Shown: piece by piece, positions 1 through 8,607 of the stretch | How the letters are laid out: each line of letters starts with the position of its first letter | Position numbering within the stretch: the stretch's first letter is position 1 | Origin: JBECKQ01 sp040235375 | GTDB lineage: Bacteria > Planctomycetota > Phycisphaerae > UBA1845 | Length of the DNA: 38,650 nucleotides | Assembly: GCA_040235375.1 (NCBI GenBank) | Contig: JBECKQ010000215.1 | Location: 1-38,650 of the forward strand | Direction of reading: 5' to 3' | The notes under the pieces: generated by a model | Seen by the model: only the letters and a program-made list of their open reading frames with translations | What the model was told of the DNA's origin: nothing | Database searches by the model: none | Made by a program: the position numbers and the translations under genes

Positions 1-126
1 GCGGCCGTCGTGAACGCGTCTGACGGCTCCTCGCCGGCTTTGCGGGCCGATGCGGTCGTGCGCGTTGACGGCGTCCGCATCTACAGAATGACCGATTTCG
101 GCCTGACGATGGTTCCGGCGGGCTGA
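1..126 (+). CDS. C-terminal fragment of an unidentified protein (5' end outside window)
   Basis: Frame 1 is open from the first base to a TGA at 124-126 and gives 41 residues ending in DFGLTMVPAG. Codons are mostly G or C in the third position, like the confirmed genes nearby. The stop lies 38 bp before oleA on the same strand, so the gene could be the upstream member of the ole transcription unit. The stretch LRADAVVRVDGVRIY suggests the last beta strands of an extracellular beta-sandwich domain, but that is only an impression. Too little remains to name a function. Confidence 0.4.
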   Translation, partial: AAVVNASDGSSPALRADAVVRVDGVRIYRMTDFGLTMVPAG

Positions 127-164
127 AGAAGTAGGGGCCCGAGCGCAGGCCGGCCGTTGCCATC

Positions 165-1205
165 ATGCGATATTCCCGAGTCAAGCTGACGTCCATCTGC
201 TACGAGTTGGCCCCGCACGTCGTCACGTCGGAGATGCTCGAGGACCGGCTCGCGCCCGCATACCAGGCGCTCAAGATCCCTCGCGGGCAGTTGGAGATGA
301 TTACCGGGATCCAGGAGCGCCGCTACTGGGACCCCGGCCAGACCATGGCCGACGGAGCGATCCGCGCCGGCCGCAAGGCCTTGAACCGCTGCGCCATCCC
401 CAAGGACCAGATCGAAATCCTCATCTACGCCGGCGTCTGCCGCGACGGGCGCGAGCCGGCCACCGCGTGTGCCGTTGCCGACGGGCTCGGCCTCGGCCCG
501 CACACGCAGATCTTCGACGTGTCCAACGCGTGCCTCGGCGTGCTGAACGGCATCGTGCAGATCGCCAACGCGATCGAACTGGGGCAGGTGCAGGCCGGCT
601 TGGTCGTCGCGTGCGAGTCGGCCCGCGGCATCGTGGATCAGACCATCGAGCGGTTGAACGCAGCGCCGACCATGGCGGCGTTTCGCCTGTCGCTGGCGAC
701 GTTCACCGGCGGATCGGCGGCCATCGGCGTTGTGGTCAGCGAGCGTGAAATCGGCGAAACCGGGCATCGCTTGCTGGGCGGCGTCATCGGCTCGGCGGCG
801 GAACATCACCGGCTGTGCCGCTGGCGGCCGGACACGGGCGTACTGTCGGCCGAGCCGCAGTTCGTCGAGACGGACGCACCGGCCGTTCTTCAACACGGCG
901 TGACGCTCGGGGGACAGACCTGGCGGCGGTTCCTGGCCGAGCTCGACTGGACCGCGGAGCCTCCGGATCGCGTGATCTGCCACCAGGTGGGCGGCGGCCA
1001 TCGCGAGGCCATCCTGCGGGCGATCGAGTTTCCGCTGGACCGCGATTTCCCCACGTTCCCGTATCTCGGCAACATCGGCACGGTCTCGCTGCCCATCACG
1101 GCGGCCATTGCCTCGGAGCGGGGATTCCTCGAAGAGGGCCATCGCGTCGGGTTCCTCGGCATCGGCAGCGGGCTGAGCTGCCTCATGCTCGGGCTCGAGT
1201 GGTAA
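165..1205 (+). CDS. oleA: OleA, acyl-CoA head-to-head condensing enzyme (thiolase/KAS III fold)
   Basis: OleA performs a non-decarboxylative Claisen condensation of two fatty acyl-CoAs to a long-chain beta-keto acid, the first step of bacterial long-chain olefin synthesis. The 346-residue protein has the thiolase-superfamily catalytic set: Cys123 in NACLGVLNG, His273 in ICHQVGGGH and Asn303 in YLGNIGTVSLP. Glu97 in GREPATA lies 26 residues before the cysteine. The same spacing separates the special OleA glutamate from its cysteine (Glu117 and Cys143 in the Xanthomonas enzyme), which distinguishes OleA from FabH. FabH-like KAS III enzymes are the alternative, but this glutamate and the oleB, oleC and oleD genes directly downstream settle the call. 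The start is ATG at 165. Confidence 0.95.
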   Translation: MRYSRVKLTSICYELAPHVVTSEMLEDRLAPAYQALKIPRGQLEMITGIQERRYWDPGQTMADGAIRAGRKALNRCAIPKDQIEILIYAGVCRDGREPATACAVADGLGLGPHTQIFDVSNACLGVLNGIVQIANAIELGQVQAGLVVACESARGIVDQTIERLNAAPTMAAFRLSLATFTGGSAAIGVVVSEREIGETGHRLLGGVIGSAAEHHRLCRWRPDTGVLSAEPQFVETDAPAVLQHGVTLGGQTWRRFLAELDWTAEPPDRVICHQVGGGHREAILRAIEFPLDRDFPTFPYLGNIGTVSLPITAAIASERGFLEEGHRVGFLGIGSGLSCLMLGLEW

Positions 1206-1238
1206 CGGCGGACCGGCATCGACACACGGCGGGCTGCC

Positions 1239-2168
1239 ATGGCGCTTAACCTCGACCAGTTTCGTCACCTCTATCCGTTCGAGAGCCGTTGGTTCGACCT
1301 CGACGGGCTGCGTTATCACTACCTCGATGAAGGCGCGGGCGAGCCGGTGCTGTGCGTTCACGGCAACCCGACGTGGTCGTTCTACTACCGAAACGTGATT
1401 GCGGAGCTGCGCGCGTCGCATCGCGTCATCGCTGTCGATCACATCGGCTGCGGACCGTCGGACAAGCCGGACGATTCGCGCTACGAATACGTCCTGCGCC
1501 GGCGCGTGGACGATCTCGAGCGGCTCATAGGTCACCTGGGAGTGACGCATAATGTCACTCTCATCGTGCACGACTGGGGTGGGATGATCGGCTTGGACTG
1601 GGCGCTGCGCGAGCGGGGGCGCGCGGCCCGGCTCGTCATTCTCAATACGGCGGCGTTTCTCAAGCCGGCCAACAAGCGGTTGCCGATCCGCCTGGCGATC
1701 GTGCGCGACCTTACGTCGCTCTCCGCGCCGCTCGTGCGCGGGTTGAACGCGTTCTCCTGGGGGGCCACGCACATCGCCAGCGCCAAGGGTATGCCGGCGG
1801 ACGTGCGCGCCGCGTATCGCGCGCCGTACGATTCCTGGCAGAACCGGATCGCCACGCTGCGGTTCGTGCAGGACATCCCGCTGCGCCCGGGCGACGCGAG
1901 CTACGACGAGGCGAAGTGGGTCAACGATCACCTGGCGGATCTCGCCGGCGTGCCCATGCTGATCTGCTGGGGCGACCGTGATCCCGTGTTCGACACGGAT
2001 TACTGCGACGAGTGGCAGCGGCGGTTCCCGGATGCCGACGTACATCATTTTCCGGACGCGGGCCATTACTGCCTCGAAGATGCGGGGGATCGAATCGTCC
2101 CGCTGATCCGCAGCTTCCTGGCGAGCAATCCGCTGCCCGCGGAATCAGCGCCGGAGGACTCTGCGTGA
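1239..2168 (+). CDS. oleB: OleB, beta-lactone decarboxylase (haloalkane dehalogenase-like alpha/beta hydrolase)
   Basis: OleB opens the cis-beta-lactone made by OleC and releases CO2, giving the final cis-olefin. The 309-residue protein is an alpha/beta hydrolase of the haloalkane dehalogenase type. The oxyanion-hole motif HGNPTW is at 41-46, the nucleophile is Asp112 in VHDWGG, an acidic pair is in WGDRDPVF near 245-250, and the catalytic histidine is His276 in DAGHY. An aspartate nucleophile rather than serine is what separates this family from esterases. It starts 33 bp after oleA, and its TGA overlaps the GTG start of oleC (GTGA), so the genes are translationally coupled. Read alone it could be called a dehalogenase; the operon argues for OleB. 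Confidence 0.93.
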   Translation: MALNLDQFRHLYPFESRWFDLDGLRYHYLDEGAGEPVLCVHGNPTWSFYYRNVIAELRASHRVIAVDHIGCGPSDKPDDSRYEYVLRRRVDDLERLIGHLGVTHNVTLIVHDWGGMIGLDWALRERGRAARLVILNTAAFLKPANKRLPIRLAIVRDLTSLSAPLVRGLNAFSWGATHIASAKGMPADVRAAYRAPYDSWQNRIATLRFVQDIPLRPGDASYDEAKWVNDHLADLAGVPMLICWGDRDPVFDTDYCDEWQRRFPDADVHHFPDAGHYCLEDAGDRIVPLIRSFLASNPLPAESAPEDSA

Positions 2169-3850
2169 CCGTCGCCGGGGAACAATCCACGCGACAATCC
2201 GCGGTGAATCAGCCGGCCGCTCGTCTGAACATCGCCGACCGCCTGGCGCAGATGGCAGCTCGATACCCGGACAAGCCGGCGGTCATTGTTGCACAGAAGC
2301 GGCGTAGTCGGTTCGTCGCGACGACGTTTCGCGACCTTGCGGACAACGTCGATCGACTTGCCGCCGGCCTGGCCGCGGCCGGAATCCGCGACGGCGTTCG
2401 CACGATCCTGATGGTCAAACCGGGGGCTGATTTCTTCGCCCTGACGTTTGCACTTTTCAAGACCGAGGCGGTACCGGTGTTGATCGATCCGGGCATGGGG
2501 CGGCGCTCGCTGGTGCGCTGCCTGGCCGAGATCGAAGCCGAGGCATTCATCGGGATACCGATCGCCCACGTCGCGCGAAAGCTGTTCCGCGGCGCGTTCC
2601 GGTCGATCAGGATCGCGGTGACAGTCGGTCGGCGATGGCTATGGGGCGGCCTGCGACTCGCCCATCTGCGCAGCGAACGAAGCGATGCGTACGCAGGCTC
2701 CGCGACCGGGGCGGACGACCTGGCCGCGATCCTCTTCACCAGCGGAAGCACGGGACCGGCCAAGGGAGCGTGCTACACGCACGGCATCTTCAACGCTCAG
2801 GTCGATTACCTGCAATCGCACTACGGCTTCTCCGCCGACGACGTGGACGTGGCGACGTTTCCACTGTTCGCGCTCTTCGACGCGGCGTTGGGCGTCACGG
2901 CGGTGATCCCCGACATGGATGCGAGCCGGCCCGCTCGCGCCGACCCGGCGAAGATCGTGGCGGCGATCAGGGAAAGCGGCGCGACGCACATGTTTGGTTC
3001 ACCCGCACTGCTCAACAACCTGGCGAGGTTTGCCATCGCAAACGGAGGGCGCCTGGATTCGCTTCGCCGGGTAATAACCGCGGGCGCGCCGGTTGCGCCG
3101 CGGATGCTCGAGAAGCTTCGCCAGGTGCTGGCGGATGAAGCGGATATCTTCACGCCCTACGGCGCCACGGAGGCCCTCCCCGTCGCATCGATCGAAAGCC
3201 GGGAAATCCTGCAAGAGACGGCGGCGCGCACCGCGGAGGGCGCGGGAATCTGCGTGGGCAGACCGCTCGACGGCATGGACGTGCGGATCATCGCGATCGA
3301 CGACGGACCGATTCCCGAGTGGTCATCATCGCTGTGCCTGCCGGCTGGCCAGATCGGCGAGATCGTGGTCAACGGGCCGGTCGTGACGCGCGAATACTTC
3401 CGCCGCCCGGCGGCGACGACGGCGGCAAAGATCCGCGACGGTGACGCCATCTGGCACCGCATGGGCGACGTCGGCTACCTCGACGATCGAGGCCGGCTGT
3501 GGTTCTGCGGCCGAAAGGCGCACCGCGTGGTGACCGAGCGTGGCACGCTTTTCACGATTCCGTGTGAGGCGGTGTTCAACCGGCATCCGCGCGTGCGGCG
3601 GACGGCCCTGGTGGGCGTTGGCGATGCGGGCCGGCAGCAACCGGTGCTTTGCGTCGAACCCGAGGAGAGACCGGACGCACGACAGCGACAGCAACTGACG
3701 CGCGAGTTGCAGGACCTTGGCCGTTCGGCGGAGAACACGCGCTCAATTGAGACGATTCTGTTCCACCGTTCGTTTCCCGTTGACGTGCGGCATAACGCCA
3801 AGATCAACCGCGAGGCGCTGGCCGGCTGGGCTGAAAGGCAATCCCGGTGA
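2165..3850 (+). CDS. oleC: OleC, beta-lactone synthetase (ANL superfamily)
   Basis: OleC uses ATP to cyclise the beta-hydroxy acid made by OleD into a beta-lactone. The 561-residue protein shows the ANL adenylating-enzyme signatures: P-loop FTSGSTGPAKG at 191-201, YGATE at 332-336, the ribose-binding aspartate in GDVGYLDD (Asp435) and the C-terminal lysine in HNAKINRE (Lys546). The frame is open upstream to 2012, but the start is placed at GTG 2165, where it overlaps the oleB stop as GTGA. That matches the oleC-oleD junction exactly, and the upstream extension would lie inside oleB. A generic fatty acyl-CoA or AMP-ligase annotation is possible without the context. Confidence 0.94.
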   Translation: MTVAGEQSTRQSAVNQPAARLNIADRLAQMAARYPDKPAVIVAQKRRSRFVATTFRDLADNVDRLAAGLAAAGIRDGVRTILMVKPGADFFALTFALFKTEAVPVLIDPGMGRRSLVRCLAEIEAEAFIGIPIAHVARKLFRGAFRSIRIAVTVGRRWLWGGLRLAHLRSERSDAYAGSATGADDLAAILFTSGSTGPAKGACYTHGIFNAQVDYLQSHYGFSADDVDVATFPLFALFDAALGVTAVIPDMDASRPARADPAKIVAAIRESGATHMFGSPALLNNLARFAIANGGRLDSLRRVITAGAPVAPRMLEKLRQVLADEADIFTPYGATEALPVASIESREILQETAARTAEGAGICVGRPLDGMDVRIIAIDDGPIPEWSSSLCLPAGQIGEIVVNGPVVTREYFRRPAATTAAKIRDGDAIWHRMGDVGYLDDRGRLWFCGRKAHRVVTERGTLFTIPCEAVFNRHPRVRRTALVGVGDAGRQQPVLCVEPEERPDARQRQQLTRELQDLGRSAENTRSIETILFHRSFPVDVRHNAKINREALAGWAERQSR

Positions 3851-4914
3851 CCGACACGAAGGAACCGGCATATACCGCCCTGGTGACCGGTGGCGGAGGA
3901 TTCATCGGCCGGGCGATTGTCGCCCGCCTGCTGCGAAGAGGTTGCGCGGTGCGCAGCTTCTCGCGCGGTGATTACCCGGATCTGGAGTCGGCCGGCGTCG
4001 AGGTCATCCGCGGTGAGCTTACCGATCGGGCAGCCGTCCAGCACGCGTGCGCGGGTTGCGAAATCGTTTTCCACGTGGCGGCCAAGGCAGGCGTGGGCGG
4101 CAGGTTTGCGGACTACTACGCGCCGAACGTGCGCGGCACGGAGGACGTGGTGGCCGCGTGCCGGGCGCAGGGCGTGCGGCGGCTGGTCTTCACCAGCTCC
4201 CCCAGCGTGGTATTCGACGGCCGCGACATGGAGGGCGCCGACGAGTCCGCCCCATACCCCGCCCGCTTCGAATCGAACTACAGCGCGACCAAAGCGGCCG
4301 CCGAACGAATGGTGCTCGAAGCGAACGGCCACGACCTGCACACGCTGTCGCTGCGGCCTCACCTCGTGTGGGGCCCGGGCGACAATCACATCGTCCCGCG
4401 GATTGTGAATCAGGCGCAGGCCGGCCGGTTGCGGCTCGTCGGTCGTGGCCACAACCGTGTTGACGTTACGTACATCGATAATGCCGCCGACGCCCATTTG
4501 CTCGCGGCCGACGCGCTTCGGAGCAATCCGCAGGCTCGCGGCCGGGCGTTCTTTATCAGCCAGGGTGAGCCTGTGGCCGTCCGGTGGATCATCAATGGCA
4601 TACTCGAGGCGGCCGGTCTGCCGCCGGCGGAGAAGACCCTTTCGCCGCGCGTGGCCATTGCCGCTGGTGCGGTCTTCGAGGCCATACACGCGATCTTTCG
4701 ACCGCCCGGCGAGCCGCGGATGACGCGTTTTCTGGCCCGCGAACTGGCCACGAGTCACTGGTTCGATATCACCGCGGCCCGGCGCGAGTTGGGTTACGAA
4801 CCGCGTGTAAGCACGGGCGAAGGGCTGGAAAGACTGCGGGCGTGGTTCCGTGCGGGCTGTGGTCCAGTGTCCGTTCCGCCGTTGCAGGATGGCGCAGAAC
4901 GCCGCGGCGGTTGA
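3847..4914 (+). CDS. oleD: OleD, NADPH-dependent beta-keto acid reductase (extended SDR)
   Basis: OleD reduces the 2-alkyl-3-keto acid from OleA to the beta-hydroxy acid used by OleC. The 355-residue protein is an extended short-chain dehydrogenase related to 3-beta-hydroxysteroid dehydrogenases. It has the Rossmann motif TGGGGFIG at 14-21, a catalytic serine in TSSPS near 118 and the YSATK pair Tyr145/Lys149. It starts with GTG overlapping the oleC TGA (GTGA). It is the last gene of the cluster: the next gene is convergent, 34 bp away. No inverted repeat strong enough to call a terminator was seen in that gap. Confidence 0.93.
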   Translation: MTDTKEPAYTALVTGGGGFIGRAIVARLLRRGCAVRSFSRGDYPDLESAGVEVIRGELTDRAAVQHACAGCEIVFHVAAKAGVGGRFADYYAPNVRGTEDVVAACRAQGVRRLVFTSSPSVVFDGRDMEGADESAPYPARFESNYSATKAAAERMVLEANGHDLHTLSLRPHLVWGPGDNHIVPRIVNQAQAGRLRLVGRGHNRVDVTYIDNAADAHLLAADALRSNPQARGRAFFISQGEPVAVRWIINGILEAAGLPPAEKTLSPRVAIAAGAVFEAIHAIFRPPGEPRMTRFLARELATSHWFDITAARRELGYEPRVSTGEGLERLRAWFRAGCGPVSVPPLQDGAERRGG

Positions 4915-4948
4915 AGGTGGGTGCGGGAGGTTCGGCCGGCTGTACCCG

Positions 4949-5317
4949 TCAGTCGGCGGGATTCTCGTCGAATGCGACGCCGATGATGTAGGCCCCGAGT
5001 GTCGGTGTGCAGTGAATCACCCGGGCGCGGGCGTGCTCGGTCTGCGCTTCGTTTGACACTTCGATGATGCTCTCGGCCGGGATGTCCTTGCGCACCACGA
5101 TGGCCATGCCAAATGATGATACGTCCTTGCCCTTCGCGTAACACGATTCGCCTGTCCGAGCGCCGGAGAGCACTCGAACGATTAGCGGCACGTACCACGT
5201 TGTGCGGGCGTGCAGGCGTTTCGCGCCGTAGACGTCCTGCGTGCCGCTCTCCCGCGCCTCGGCAACCCATTGCTCGACGGTTGTGGCGAGCTTGTCCTTG
5301 CAGTTCGGGATGCCCAT
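4949..5317 (-). CDS. PilZ domain protein (likely c-di-GMP receptor)
   Basis: This is a 122-residue single-domain protein. It carries both halves of the canonical PilZ c-di-GMP motif: RLHAR (RxxxR) at 34-38 and DVSSFG (DxSxxG) at 65-70. The end of the barrel, with GAYIIGVAFDE, is also typical. PilZ proteins bind cyclic di-GMP and alter motility, polysaccharide production or transcription. There is no signal peptide or membrane segment, so it is probably cytoplasmic. A GGAG sequence precedes the ATG at 5317. It stands 221 bp downstream of yidD with a terminator-like hairpin between them, so it is probably transcribed separately. The target is unknown. Confidence 0.8.
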   Translation of the reverse strand: MGIPNCKDKLATTVEQWVAEARESGTQDVYGAKRLHARTTWYVPLIVRVLSGARTGESCYAKGKDVSSFGMAIVVRKDIPAESIIEVSNEAQTEHARARVIHCTPTLGAYIIGVAFDENPAD

Positions 5318-5403
5318 CGCTCCGCCCCTTCCGGACTGCGTAGCCGTTGTCCACCGTGATCATACGCCGCACTTCGCGCAAGACGACTCCCGTGCAGGAA
5401 AAA

Positions 5404-5438
5404 CAGGTATTTTCTCGCCGCGCACGTCTCAAAACCTG
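5404..5438 (-). terminator. Probable rho-independent terminator after yidD
   Basis: Read on the minus strand, CAGGTTTT pairs with AAAATACCTG (one bulged base) around a GC-rich loop, followed at once by TTTTTCC. It lies about 100 nt past the yidD stop and before the PilZ gene, so it would end the esterase-yidD transcript. Confidence 0.5.
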
Positions 5439-5538
5439 CAGGCGCGCAAACAGGCTATCCAGCAGCGAATGCGCGCGCCCGATAATCGCGCCCGGCCGTA
5501 ACCGTCCGCGCGTTCACGGACGTCGATGATGAGGACGT

Positions 5539-5808
5539 TTACGATTGCGGCGAACGCTTCGTCGCCGGAGGCACGGGATCGAAGCCGCCGCGGGCGAAAG
5601 GATGACAGCGAGCGATGCGCCGTATCGTCAGCCAGCCGCCGCGGGCGAGGCCGTGCGCTTCAATCGCTTCGATGCCGTATTCGCTGCACGTGGGGAGATA
5701 GCGACAATGTCCGATCAGGAATGGCCGCACGGTCGCCTGGTAGAACCGGATGACGAACACGGCCGACCAGCGAGCGAGGCGAACGGTCTGTCGGGCGAAC
5801 GGGTGCAT
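5539..5808 (-). CDS. yidD: YidD, membrane protein insertion efficiency factor
   Basis: YidD is a small inner-membrane-associated protein that helps YidC-dependent insertion. The 89-residue product has the family's core: an amphipathic N-terminus (IRFYQATVRPFL), then CRYLPTCSEYGIEAI with the two conserved cysteines, a GGWLTIRRIARCHPF segment and the GGFDPVP tail. Length and motif order match the family. The usual neighbours rpmH, rnpA and yidC are absent. Here the gene starts only 3 bp after the stop of the lipoprotein esterase and is probably co-transcribed with it. Confidence 0.93.
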   Translation of the reverse strand: MHPFARQTVRLARWSAVFVIRFYQATVRPFLIGHCRYLPTCSEYGIEAIEAHGLARGGWLTIRRIARCHPFARGGFDPVPPATKRSPQS

Positions 5809-5811
5809 CTG

Positions 5812-7185
5812 TCAACCGCCGTCGGTGGATGTGGGAGTCTCACCATCGCTGGGAGCGATGCGCTCGAGCACGGTGATGGATCGGATCGCCCGGTATTGCT
5901 GTCCGTCGGCCGTGGTGAAGACGAGTTCCAGTCGATGCCGGCCGGCGGTGTCCAGATACGTTTGGCCGTTGAGCGCGTTTGAAATCGGCTGGTCGTCGTT
6001 GAGCCAGAGGAAATATCCGCCGTCGCGCAGATCCGCGGGCACGATGGCGCTGAATCGTACGAGCAGCGGAGCGATTCCGATCGCAGTATTCACGCGGATG
6101 CGGACGGCCTCCGGCGGCGATTCCGTTCCCGCCGCCGGCTGCGCGACGGGTGCAGGTGCGCGCGGCAGTTCCGAACTCTCCGATGAAGGCGCGTTGAACG
6201 CCACTTCCGGACGCCGCATGCTCACCGCTTCGTCGCTTTGCGTTGCCACGCCGGGGCGACGTTTGGATCGGCTACGGACGGCATCGGCGACGGTCTGCGG
6301 CGGACTCTCTTCGACCGATGGCTCCGGCTGCGCGGGCTGCTCGGCAGCGGCCGCGGCGAGAGGTGGCTGGTCCACGACCTGCATCTGCGCGATTTCGGTT
6401 GGGGGCGTTTTCGCGTCCACGCCGCACGTGCGCGCAAAGAAGGCCGCCGCCACGCCGGGCCGCCGCTCGTGACCGAGGCCCTTGAACACGCCGACGGTCA
6501 CGTCAAAGCCATGACGGTTGTACCACTGCGCCGCTTCCTTCGATTCGCGCATGCAAACGGCGATGTCGTTTTCCGTGTTGAATATACCGACCTTGTCCTG
6601 TCGATAGCGGCTCACCGTTTCGGGATCGAGCACGGCGGACGAAAAGTTGGATTGCCGGACGCCGATGCAACTGAATCTTTCGGGGTGGCGGTTCGCCATG
6701 TAATGGGCCAGGTATCCGCCGGACGACCAGCTGGTCGAAAGAACCTTGGTCGGGTCGATATCGACGCGGCGCGTCACCTGGTCCATGGCAGCGGTCGTCA
6801 GCGCCTCGTCCCGCTTGACGCCCGGATGCACCGTGCGGAGCGGGAACTGCTGGATGAGGTCGGGCGATGTCAGCTCCGGGGCGATCACGACGAAGCCGTA
6901 GCGGTCCGCCTCCTGCTGCCATTCGCGGATTTGCCGGCTGGCGGTGTCGAATGGCTTCATCCCGTGAAAGGTGACGACGAGGGGCCACTGCTTGTTCGTC
7001 AGGCCGTCGTGGTCGCTGTGGACGTAGTCTTCAGGCAGGTAGAGCCAGTACCAGCCGTTCGTCGTCGGCTCCTGGAGGTGCAGAACCTCGCCGTTGCCCG
7101 GCGGCTGACTGACGGCACACCCGCTCAGCAGTGCGGCTGCAGCCACCAGCACTCCTCGGGCCAGAATTTTCCGCTTCAGCAGCAT
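5812..7185 (-). CDS. Lipoprotein with a PHB depolymerase/feruloyl-esterase-like hydrolase domain and a PKD-like tail
   Basis: The 457-residue protein begins with a lipoprotein signal peptide, with lipobox LLSGC and acylated Cys23. Residues about 45-260 form an alpha/beta hydrolase: FHGMKPF near the oxyanion hole, candidate nucleophile Ser154 in TSWSSGGY, Asp207 in NTENDIAV and His239 in KGLGHER. The elbow reads S-W-S-S-G, so the usual first glycine of GxSxG is a serine. A Pro/Ala/Glu-rich linker spans about 265-360. A C-terminal domain with GIAPLLVRFSA at its start looks like a PKD fold. It is therefore probably an envelope-anchored carbohydrate- or polyester-esterase; the substrate is not readable. 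It sits directly upstream of yidD with a 3 bp gap. Confidence 0.75.
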   Translation of the reverse strand: MLLKRKILARGVLVAAAALLSGCAVSQPPGNGEVLHLQEPTTNGWYWLYLPEDYVHSDHDGLTNKQWPLVVTFHGMKPFDTASRQIREWQQEADRYGFVVIAPELTSPDLIQQFPLRTVHPGVKRDEALTTAAMDQVTRRVDIDPTKVLSTSWSSGGYLAHYMANRHPERFSCIGVRQSNFSSAVLDPETVSRYRQDKVGIFNTENDIAVCMRESKEAAQWYNRHGFDVTVGVFKGLGHERRPGVAAAFFARTCGVDAKTPPTEIAQMQVVDQPPLAAAAAEQPAQPEPSVEESPPQTVADAVRSRSKRRPGVATQSDEAVSMRRPEVAFNAPSSESSELPRAPAPVAQPAAGTESPPEAVRIRVNTAIGIAPLLVRFSAIVPADLRDGGYFLWLNDDQPISNALNGQTYLDTAGRHRLELVFTTADGQQYRAIRSITVLERIAPSDGETPTSTDGG

Positions 7186-7593
7186 TCCGTTCCGTGTATA
7201 TCGGCGATCGGCGGCACTCCAACGCGGCCCGGCACCACGCGTGCCTCGAAACGAGGAAGATCAAGCGCCAATGCACGTTATTTTAGTGCCTGATACGCCG
7301 AGGGGAAGCACGGTCACGCATCGTTTCGGCCGCGAAACAGTGCCTCCTGCCCCGGGATGGCACAGTCTGGCCCGAAGGCTCAGGCTCTGGAGCACGGTTC
7401 GTGGTGCGAACTTGTGACCACGGCCCCGCCGTCGGCGAGACCGTCCCACTCGCTTGCCGCATGCGGTTGCCCATAAGCTTGAGAGTGACGCGACGTTTGC
7501 GTTAGGATGCCCCACGGTTGCGGTTTGAACGGTCGCCTGGGCAAGTTGGCGGTAGCGGGGATCGTGTGGGGCTTGATTCACGGGGATTGAAGA
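7186..7593. other. Intergenic region between divergent genes, no gene seen
   Basis: These 408 bp separate the esterase (minus) from the RNase HII-like gene (plus) and must hold the promoters of both. I saw no convincing coding frame, tRNA or strong hairpin. The GC-rich sequence shows no clear -10/-35 pair that I would commit to. Confidence 0.5.
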
Positions 7594-8553
7594 GTGATTC
7601 TCGCCGGAATCGACGAAGCGGGCTACGGGCCGGTTTTCGGGCCTCTCGTGGTCAGCGGCACGGTGTTCCGCGTGCCGGATGACCTCGCCGATCGTCCAAT
7701 CTGGGAGATCCTCTCGGAGAGCCTCTGCCAGGCGCCGCAGCGCGGCGACCTTCGCCTCCCCGTGGCCGACAGCAAACGGCTGTATCGCAGCCGCGACCAG
7801 CTCATCGTGCTCGAAAGGACCGCCCTGGCAATGCTGAGAGCGGCCGATTGTCGGCCGGCCACGCTGCCGGCGTTTCTGAAGCTCGTGGCCCCCGCCGTTC
7901 TGGCAGACCTGCCGGACTACGCCTGGTATGCGGACCTGGCCGTTTCGCTGCCGGTGACCACGACGGCGTCGGATGTGGCGACGCGGGCCAACGCCGTCCG
8001 GAGGGACATGCGGCGGCGCAACGTCCAGATGATCGGCGTGTTCAGCGAGATCGTCGCCGAGGGGCACTTCAATCGCCTCATCAAGTCGTCCGGCAACAAG
8101 GCCAACGTGCTTTTCCAGTGCGTGCTCAGCATCATCCGGCGCGTGTTCGAGTGCTGCCCGGGCGAGCAGGTGCGGCTGTACGTCGATCGCAATGGCGGCC
8201 GCGAGTACTACGCGGAAAAGCTGATGACCTACTTCGAGCGCTGCTCACTGCGAATCGTTGAGGAAACCGAGCTGCGCAGCGCCTACGCCTTGACCACCTC
8301 CCACGGCGACTGGACGATCGAGTTCATCGTCAATGGGGAGGACGAGCACCTGCCGATCGCCCTGGCCAGCGTCTACAGCAAATACACCAGGGAATTGATG
8401 ATGCAGCGGGTGAACGCGTTTTTCGCGGCCCTCGTGCCCGGACTGGCGCCGACCGCGGGTTATTTCAAGGATGCGCGGCGGTTCCTGCGCGAGATCGAAC
8501 CGGTGATACGCGATCATTCGCTGGACCGGTCACTGCTCGTTCGCCATCGTTGA
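7594..8553 (+). CDS. Divergent RNase HII-like protein
   Basis: The 319-residue protein opens with GIDEAGYGPVFGPLVV (Asp7, Glu8), clearly the RNase HII first motif, but a tyrosine replaces the arginine of the usual GIDEAGRG. ADSKRL at 58-63 matches the family's DSKKL. VDRNGG (Asp198) and GEDEHLPIALASVYSKY (Asp250) match the third and fourth acidic positions, so all four DEDD carboxylates are present. RNase HII cuts the RNA strand of RNA-DNA hybrids and removes misincorporated ribonucleotides. At 319 residues it is longer than the usual roughly 200-250, with extra sequence between 64 and 175. The loss of the arginine that helps recognise the RNA-DNA junction suggests altered specificity. Start is GTG 7594 after a GGGGA sequence. 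Confidence 0.7.
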   Translation: MILAGIDEAGYGPVFGPLVVSGTVFRVPDDLADRPIWEILSESLCQAPQRGDLRLPVADSKRLYRSRDQLIVLERTALAMLRAADCRPATLPAFLKLVAPAVLADLPDYAWYADLAVSLPVTTTASDVATRANAVRRDMRRRNVQMIGVFSEIVAEGHFNRLIKSSGNKANVLFQCVLSIIRRVFECCPGEQVRLYVDRNGGREYYAEKLMTYFERCSLRIVEETELRSAYALTTSHGDWTIEFIVNGEDEHLPIALASVYSKYTRELMMQRVNAFFAALVPGLAPTAGYFKDARRFLREIEPVIRDHSLDRSLLVRHR

Positions 8554-8607
8554 CATCGTCGATCAGGGGCGATACTTTCGACCCGGCCTCATCAGGAGCT
8601 TTCGGGA

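Noticed and set aside
81..2066. Long open frame (661 codons) on the minus strand opposite oleA and oleB
   Set aside because: Lies wholly antisense to two clearly identified genes, with Arg/Ala/Asp-rich composition typical of GC-rich shadow frames and no recognisable motif.
1239..2168. OleB as a haloalkane dehalogenase
   Set aside because: The motif set would fit, but its position inside the oleABCD operon with coupled overlap makes the beta-lactone decarboxylase role far more likely.
6238..7293. 351-codon plus-strand frame opposite the lipoprotein esterase
   Set aside because: Antisense to a protein with signal peptide, lipobox and hydrolase motifs.
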